Positions 42,657 through 47,186 of a stretch of 47,186 nt of DNA are shown here, piece by piece (position 1 is the first letter of the stretch; the number at the start of each line of letters is the position of its first letter). The stretch lies in assembly GCA_022826185.1 (NCBI GenBank), contig JAJDVH010000125.1:1-47186 (forward strand), written 5' to 3'. The notes under the pieces are model-generated. The model ran no database searches. It was given only the letters and a program-made list of their open reading frames with translations, and was not told where the DNA came from. Made by a program: the position numbers and the translations under genes. The DNA is from Alphaproteobacteria bacterium. GTDB taxonomy: Bacteria > Pseudomonadota > Alphaproteobacteria > Bin95.

Positions 42657-43349
42657 ATGAAACGGTTCTACGAGCAGGCGAAGGCGGTGCCGCTCGACGC
42701 GGGCGGCTACGGCGTCGCGCTGGACGGCCGCCGGGTGCGCACGCCGGCGGGCCGGCCCTTCGCCCTGCCCAGCCGGGCGCTGGCGGCGGCGGTCGCGGGC
42801 GAATGGTCCGAACAGGGCGAGCGGGTCGAGCCCCGGACCATGGCGATGATGACGCTGTCCGCAACCGCGCTCGACCGGGTCGCGCCGCGCATGCGCGAGG
42901 TCGCCGCCGAGATCGCGCGCTACGGCGAGACCGACCTGCTCTGCTACCGGGATTCCGGCGACAGCGATCTTGCCCGGCGCCAGAACGCGGCCTGGCAGCC
43001 GGTGCTCGACTGGCTGGCCGAGGCCCACGGCGTACGCCTCACGCCGGTCGCGGGCGTAATGCCGGCGGCCCAGGACGGGACGGCGCTCGAAGCGCTCCGG
43101 CGCGCGGTGGACGCCCATGAGCCGTTCCGCCTGACGGCGCTGCACACGGCCGTTGCCGCCACCGGCTCCGCGGCGCTCGGCATGGCGCTCATCGGCGGCC
43201 GGCTGGATGCCTGCCGGACATGGCGCTGTGCGCGCATCGACGACGAGTGGCAGGCGGAGCGCTGGGGCGAGGAGGAAGATGCGCGCAAGCGGGGCGCGGC
43301 GCTGAGGGATGAACTCGCCGCCGTCGAGCGCTTCGCCGCGCTGCTTTAG
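42657..43349 (+). CDS. ATP12-family F1-ATPase assembly chaperone
   Basis: A 230-residue ATP12 homologue. KRFYEQAKAVPLDAGGYGVA, LDGRRVRTPAGRPFALPSRA and AGEWSEQGERVEPRTMAMM are diagnostic, followed by YGETDLLCYRD and later ALHTAVAATGSAALGMALIG. In mitochondria ATP12 binds the F1 alpha subunit; the protein is widespread in alphaproteobacteria. It starts four bases after the dioxygenase gene. Confidence 0.95.
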   Translation: MKRFYEQAKAVPLDAGGYGVALDGRRVRTPAGRPFALPSRALAAAVAGEWSEQGERVEPRTMAMMTLSATALDRVAPRMREVAAEIARYGETDLLCYRDSGDSDLARRQNAAWQPVLDWLAEAHGVRLTPVAGVMPAAQDGTALEALRRAVDAHEPFRLTALHTAVAATGSAALGMALIGGRLDACRTWRCARIDDEWQAERWGEEEDARKRGAALRDELAAVERFAALL

Positions 43350-43367
43350 ACAAGGAGGCCCGAGGCC

Positions 43368-44900
43368 ATGACCGACATAATGGACATGCTGGAAGCCAAG
43401 CGCGCCCGGGCCCGCCTCGGCGGCGGGGAGAAGCGTATCGAGGCGCAGCACCGGCGCGGCAAGCTGACAGCGCGCGAGCGCCTGGAAGTGCTGCTCGACG
43501 AGGGCTCCTTCGAGGAATACGACATGTTCGTGGAGCACCGCTGCGCCGATTTCGGCATGGAGGCGCAGCGCATTCCGGGCGATGGCGTGGTCACCGGCCA
43601 CGGCGCCGTCAACGGGCGGCTCGTCTTCGTCTTCAGCCAGGACTTCACCGTGTTCGGCGGCTCGCTGTCCGAGGCGCATGCGGAGAAGATCTGCAAGGTG
43701 ATGGACCGGGCGATGAAGGTCGGCGCGCCGGTCGTCGGCCTCAACGATTCGGGCGGCGCGCGCATACAGGAGGGCGTGGCCTCCCTCGGCGGCTATGCCG
43801 AGGTGTTCCAGCGCAATGTGCTGGCCTCGGGCGTCGTGCCGCAGGTCTCGGTCATCATGGGGCCCTGTGCGGGCGGGGCGGTCTATTCCCCGGCGATGAC
43901 GGATTTCATCTTCATGGTGGAGGACACCTCCTTCATGTATGTCACCGGCCCGGACGTGGTCAGGACCGTGACCCACGAGACGGTGACCCATGAGGAGCTG
44001 GGCGGGGCCCGCACCCATGCCAGGCGCTCCGGCGTCGCCGACCTTGCTCTCGACAACGACATCGAGGCGCTGCTGCAGGTCCGGCGGTTCCTGGGCTTCC
44101 TGCCCTCCTCGAACCGCGAGGCGCCGCCGCTGCGCCCCACCGAAGACCCGATCGAGCGCCGGGAGCCCTCGCTCGACAGCCTGGTGCCGGACAACCCGAA
44201 CAAGCCATACGACATCAAGGAGCTGATCCGGAAGACCGCGGATGAGGGCGTCTTCTTCGAGCTCCAGCCGGACTGGGCGGCGAATATCGTCATCGGCTTC
44301 GCGCGCTATGGCGGCCAGCCGGTCGGGGTCGTCGCCAACCAGCCGATGGTGCTGGCCGGCTGCCTCGACATCGACAGCGCGCGCAAGGGCGGGCGGTTCG
44401 TGCGCTTCTGCGACGCCTTCAACCTGCCCATCGTCACCTTCGTCGATGTGCCGGGCTTCCTTCCGGGCACCGTCCAGGAATATGGCGGCATCATCAAGCA
44501 CGGCGCGAAGCTGCTGTTCGCCTACGCCGAGGCGACGGTGCCGAAGGTCACGCTGATTACCCGCAAGGCCTATGGCGGCGCCTATGACGTGATGAGCTCC
44601 AAGCATCTGCGCGGCGACGTCAACTATGCCTGGCCGCAGGCGGAAATCGCCGTGATGGGCGCCAAGGGCGCGGTCGAGATCATCTTCCGCCAGGATATCG
44701 GCGACGAGGAGAAGATCGCCGGGCGCACGGCGGAGTATGCGGAGAAGTTCGCCAACCCCTTCATCGCCTCGGCGCGCGGCTATATCGACGACGTGATCCG
44801 CCCCCGCAACACCCGCTTCCGCATCTGCCGCTCGCTGGAGGTGCTGCGCAACAAGCGGTTGGAAAATCCCTGGAAGAAGCACGACAATATCCCGCTTTAG
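43368..44900 (+). CDS. pccB: Acyl-CoA (propionyl-CoA type) carboxylase beta subunit
   Basis: A 510-residue carboxyltransferase. The motifs [58 protein letters not shown] and later [40 protein letters not shown] are typical. It transfers CO2 from biotin to propionyl-CoA or a related acyl-CoA. The biotin-carboxylase (PccA) subunit is not in this window. It precedes an acyl-CoA synthetase gene by 23 bases on the same strand. Confidence 0.94.
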   Translation: MTDIMDMLEAKRARARLGGGEKRIEAQHRRGKLTARERLEVLLDEGSFEEYDMFVEHRCADFGMEAQRIPGDGVVTGHGAVNGRLVFVFSQDFTVFGGSLSEAHAEKICKVMDRAMKVGAPVVGLNDSGGARIQEGVASLGGYAEVFQRNVLASGVVPQVSVIMGPCAGGAVYSPAMTDFIFMVEDTSFMYVTGPDVVRTVTHETVTHEELGGARTHARRSGVADLALDNDIEALLQVRRFLGFLPSSNREAPPLRPTEDPIERREPSLDSLVPDNPNKPYDIKELIRKTADEGVFFELQPDWAANIVIGFARYGGQPVGVVANQPMVLAGCLDIDSARKGGRFVRFCDAFNLPIVTFVDVPGFLPGTVQEYGGIIKHGAKLLFAYAEATVPKVTLITRKAYGGAYDVMSSKHLRGDVNYAWPQAEIAVMGAKGAVEIIFRQDIGDEEKIAGRTAEYAEKFANPFIASARGYIDDVIRPRNTRFRICRSLEVLRNKRLENPWKKHDNIPL

Positions 44901-44923
44901 GGCGCTCGAGAGGGACGGCACGG

Positions 44924-46459
44924 ATGCAATTCGAGACCTTCGACTGGATCGCGCACAACGCCTCGCGGCGGCCGGAAAGCACTGCGCTGGTCGATCTCGC
45001 GAGCGGCCGCGAAATCGACTATGCGGAGATGGACCGGCGGGTCGGGAGTCTTGCGGGCTTCATGCGCGGCCGTCTGGGGGTCGAGCCCGGCGACCGCGTG
45101 GCCCTGCTGGCGGAGAATTCCACCGACTATCTGGAGATACAGTTCGCCTGCTTCCGCGCCGGCGCCGTGTTCGTGCCGCTCAACTGGCGGCTCACCGTAC
45201 CGGAGCTCAACTACATCGTCGGCGACGCCGCGCCGAAGGCGATGATCCACGACCGGGGCTTTGCCGAAACGGCCGCGGCCGTGCAGGCCGGGACGGGCTT
45301 CCGGCACCGGCTGGAGACCGCCGCCGACGGCAGCCCGTCGGACTATGAAGCGGCGATAGAGGAGGGGCCCTGCGAGGCCGAAATGGTCCCGCAGCAGATG
45401 TCGGACCTCTCGACCATCATGTACACCTCGGGCACGACCGGCCTGCCCAAGGGCGCGCGCATCACCCATGGCATGACCTTCGTCAACACGGTGAATATCG
45501 GCATCCCGCACCGTATCTCCGCCGATTCGGTCACGCTCACCGTGCTGCCGCTGTTCCACACGGGCGGCCTCAACGCCTATGCCAATCCCGTGCTGCATGC
45601 GGGCGGCAAGGTGGTGGTCGCGCGGAGTTTCGACCCCGAGCAGTGCCTTGCCCTGCTGGCCGACCCGGAAGCCGGCATCACCAACTTCCTCGGCGTGCCG
45701 GCCAATTTCCAGTTCATGTCGCAGCTTCCGGCCTTCGAGCAGGCGGATTTCAGCCATGTGACCGTGTTCGGCGTCGGCGCCGCGCCCACGCCGCATGCGC
45801 TGATCGAGGTCTGGGCGGCAAAGGGCGGGCCGCTCGCCCAGGCCTATGGCATGACCGAGACCGCGCCGCTGGTGATGGCGCTCGACCCCGTGGACGCCAC
45901 CCGCAAGATCGGCTCGGCCGGCAAGCCCGTGCTCTACACCCGCACGCGGGTGATGACCGAGGACGGCCGCGCGGCCGCGCCGGGCGAGCGGGGAGAGCTG
46001 CAGGTGGCGGGGCCGAACGTGACGCCCGGCTACTGGAACAAGCCGAAGGAAACCGCCGAGTCCTTCGACGGCGAATGGCTGAAGACCGGCGATGCCGTCT
46101 GGGTCGATGAGGAGGGCTACTACTACATCGTGGACCGCTGGAAAGACATGTACATCTCCGGCGGTGAGAACGTCTATCCGGCGGAGGTGGAGAATGTGCT
46201 CTACCGGCTGGACGGCATCGGGGAAGCGGCCGTGATCGGCATGCCGGACGAGCGCTGGGGCGAGGTCGGCTGCGCGGTGGTCGTCCGCCGCGAGGGCGCG
46301 GCATTGGAGCCGCAGCAGATCCTCGACCACTGCGCCGGCCAGCTCGCCCGCTTCAAGCAGCCCCGCCGCATCCTGTTCACCGACGCCCTCCCCCGCAACG
46401 CCACCGGCAAGGTCCTCAAGCACGAACTGCGCCGCATGCTGGCGGAGGGGGAACTTTGA
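44924..46459 (+). CDS. AMP-forming acyl-CoA synthetase
   Basis: A 511-residue adenylate-forming ligase. STIMYTSGTTGLPKGARITH is the A3 motif near residue 164, AYGMTETAPLVM is A5, LKTGDAVWVDEEGYYYIVDR with WKDMYISGGENVYPAEVE is A7-A8, and the catalytic Lys is in RNATGKVLKHELR. Length matches medium-chain or general acyl-CoA ligases. It converts an acid to its CoA ester. With the carboxylase subunit it suggests acyl-CoA catabolism. Confidence 0.94.
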   Translation: MQFETFDWIAHNASRRPESTALVDLASGREIDYAEMDRRVGSLAGFMRGRLGVEPGDRVALLAENSTDYLEIQFACFRAGAVFVPLNWRLTVPELNYIVGDAAPKAMIHDRGFAETAAAVQAGTGFRHRLETAADGSPSDYEAAIEEGPCEAEMVPQQMSDLSTIMYTSGTTGLPKGARITHGMTFVNTVNIGIPHRISADSVTLTVLPLFHTGGLNAYANPVLHAGGKVVVARSFDPEQCLALLADPEAGITNFLGVPANFQFMSQLPAFEQADFSHVTVFGVGAAPTPHALIEVWAAKGGPLAQAYGMTETAPLVMALDPVDATRKIGSAGKPVLYTRTRVMTEDGRAAAPGERGELQVAGPNVTPGYWNKPKETAESFDGEWLKTGDAVWVDEEGYYYIVDRWKDMYISGGENVYPAEVENVLYRLDGIGEAAVIGMPDERWGEVGCAVVVRREGAALEPQQILDHCAGQLARFKQPRRILFTDALPRNATGKVLKHELRRMLAEGEL

Positions 46460-46494
46460 CATGCGGCCGCCTTACCGCCGCCCTGACAGAAAGG

Positions 46495-46523
46495 TTGACC
46501 TGCCATGGGCGAGGCCCTACATA
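46495..46523 (+). promoter_or_regulatory. Strong rightward sigma-70-like promoter
   Basis: TTGACC (46495-46500) and TACATA (46518-46523) are separated by exactly 17 bases, 36 bases after the acyl-CoA synthetase stop. No recognised gene lies downstream. A 34-codon frame starting at ATG 46505 lies inside the promoter itself and so could not be read from it. The transcript may be a small RNA or a remnant. Confidence 0.5.
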
Positions 46524-46610
46524 AGTTTCCGACAGGCGCGCTTCCATTGTGGCGGGCCGGCGACAAAAGGATCAAGGCGATGACGGGACCCTGGCCACCT
46601 ATCATTTAGG

Positions 46611-46727
46611 TCACCCGGCGTTCAGTGTGCGTATGCGGACCGGGAAATCGTCATCGCGGAACCGTCTGGCGTCTTTCGCTAGTTGCTTGATTATCGCTTT
46701 TGAAATGTCTATTACTTGGGCTGGTAC
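46611..46727 (-). pseudogene. Leftward coding remnant
   Basis: A 38-residue open stretch in AT-richer DNA reads VPAQVIDISKAIIKQLAKDA, then RRFRDDDFPVRIRTLNAG, with natural-looking composition but no ATG, GTG or TTG start at its head. It is in the same frame as the next upstream remnant, from which it is separated by two TAA codons. It may be the decayed tail of that gene or of another one. No family recognised. Confidence 0.25.
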
Positions 46728-46736
46728 TTAAGAAAA

Positions 46737-47069
46737 TTATGAGTCTGTTCTGACTATCTCCGGGTCCGGGTCACCATTTGGAATCTGCATAAGCTCATCG
46801 TAGGTCTCGTTTATTCTATCAAGGTATTTGTGTTTGGACTTCATCGTTCTTATCAATTTTTCGGAAATAACTTCGAGATCACGCGCTAGGTCGAAAAGAG
46901 CGTTTATCACATTTGCCTTCCGTTTGTTGGAAAGACAAGAAAACTCCTCAGAACCTGTCTTGGCGTAGTATTTCTTGAATAAGCCCTTGTATTCCAGATA
47001 GGTGGATATTATGGCAATTTCCTCGTCCGTCAGAAATGCAATGTGATACCAACGGCCTCGATTTGGGAC
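46737..47069 (-). pseudogene. 5'-truncated hypothetical gene on AT-rich DNA
   Basis: A 110-codon leftward frame without stops in AT-rich DNA, where chance open frames of this size are unlikely. It contains FLTDEEIAIISTYLEYKGLF, KYYAKTGSEEFSC, NVINALFDLARDLEVISEKL and ends NGDPDPEIVRTDS. The composition is that of a real, mostly helical soluble protein, but I recognise no family. No ATG, GTG or TTG occurs at its head; the frame enters a stop at 47070-47072 next to the REP-like repeat. An ATG at 47071-47073 is in another frame. The 5' end was probably lost by repeat insertion or a frameshift. Confidence 0.5.
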
Positions 47070-47083
47070 TCATGTCTTCTTCT

Positions 47084-47169
47084 CGTCATGCCCGGACTTG
47101 TTCCGGGCATCTCCATCGGGGCCATCGCGGCGGCGGAAGTGGATGCCCGGAACAAGTCCGGGCATGACG
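47084..47169. repeat. REP-like element with perfect 28-bp inverted repeats
   Basis: The arm at 47084-47111 is exactly inverted at 47142-47169, with 30 bases between. Each arm also contains its own small hairpin (TGCCCGGA-CTTGT-TCCGGGCA). The sequence, beginning CGTCATGCCCGGA, is of the type dispersed many times in alphaproteobacterial genomes between genes. It can fold either as two small hairpins or as one long stem. It adjoins the truncated gene at 46737-47069. Confidence 0.9.
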
Positions 47170-47186
47170 GAAGAGCCTGTCCTGAA

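Larger units (their letters stand above)
46460..46736. other. Intergenic region right of the acyl-CoA synthetase gene
   Basis: This stretch holds the promoter-like sequence at 46495-46523 and the leftward remnant at 46611-46727. From about 46600 rightward the base composition drops from the surrounding high GC to clearly AT-richer, which marks the border of acquired DNA. Nothing else was recognised. Confidence 0.5.

Noticed and set aside
39353-42658. Leftward extension of the molybdenum-hydroxylase frame beyond 41635
   Set aside because: The family N-terminus begins at the ATG at 41633-41635; the upstream part lies antisense to the dioxygenase gene.
46505-46609. 34-codon rightward ORF as a gene
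   Set aside because: Its start lies within the promoter-like sequence, so the predicted transcript would miss it; no family is recognised.
47084-47169. Factor-independent terminator
   Set aside because: The arms are longer than usual, carry their own nested hairpins and lack a following T-run; it fits a dispersed REP-like element better.

Overview
The window is high-GC chromosomal DNA, very probably from an alphaproteobacterium of Rhodospirillales-like type. The pointers are the cluster hemC-hemD-mic60-like-hemY facing tsaD-gpsA, an ATP12-family F1 assembly chaperone gene, the argD-argF-hslO order and the many Liv/SDR/acyl-CoA genes. Most genes are tightly packed with ATGA or GTGA overlaps. 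Two stretches (about 1390-1700 and 46600-47080) are clearly AT-richer than the rest and look foreign or decayed.

Layout: 1-8530 is an accessory zone. It holds an 8-bp tandem repeat with an FNR-type palindrome beside it, a MobC-like gene with a duplicated DNA-binding segment, an AT-rich island with palindromes, an EthD-SDR-SDR metabolic trio, a PcfJ-domain gene, a conserved hypothetical gene, a truncated nucleotidyltransferase, helically phased TGTCATG heptamers, a small strong-RBS ORF and a complete ParD-ParE toxin-antitoxin pair. 8554-16172 is one leftward operon (livG, acyl-CoA ligase, livH, livM, substrate-binding protein, livF, SDR) that should import a branched or aromatic acid and activate it to a CoA thioester. 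Its last gene carries an in-frame amber codon.

16254-21048 holds a dienelactone hydrolase, a divergent thiol-dioxygenase-like cupin gene, a peroxiredoxin whose peroxidatic cysteine codon is TGA followed by a SECIS-like hairpin (a probable selenoprotein), a YgiB/YgiC-like pair and an M20 amidohydrolase. 21055-25368 is the heme-pathway operon with the Mic60-like gene, divergent from tsaD-gpsA-EVE-NUDIX-SMP30 (25453-29590). A PIN-domain gene with a small partner follows, then the leftward argD-argF-hslO operon.

33731-46459 is catabolic: an alpha/beta hydrolase, a dimethylamine/trimethylamine dehydrogenase-like flavoenzyme, a five-gene leftward operon (molybdenum hydroxylase large subunit, MoaD/ThiS-like protein, hydrolase, luciferase-like flavin enzyme, 40-aa membrane protein), and a rightward run of TauD-like dioxygenase, ATP12, acyl-CoA carboxylase beta subunit and acyl-CoA synthetase. 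The right end holds gene remnants on AT-rich DNA next to a perfect 28-bp inverted repeat of REP type.

The most notable item is the probable selenocysteine peroxiredoxin at 17697-18143, which ordinary gene calling would split or discard. No rRNA, tRNA or CRISPR array was recognised.
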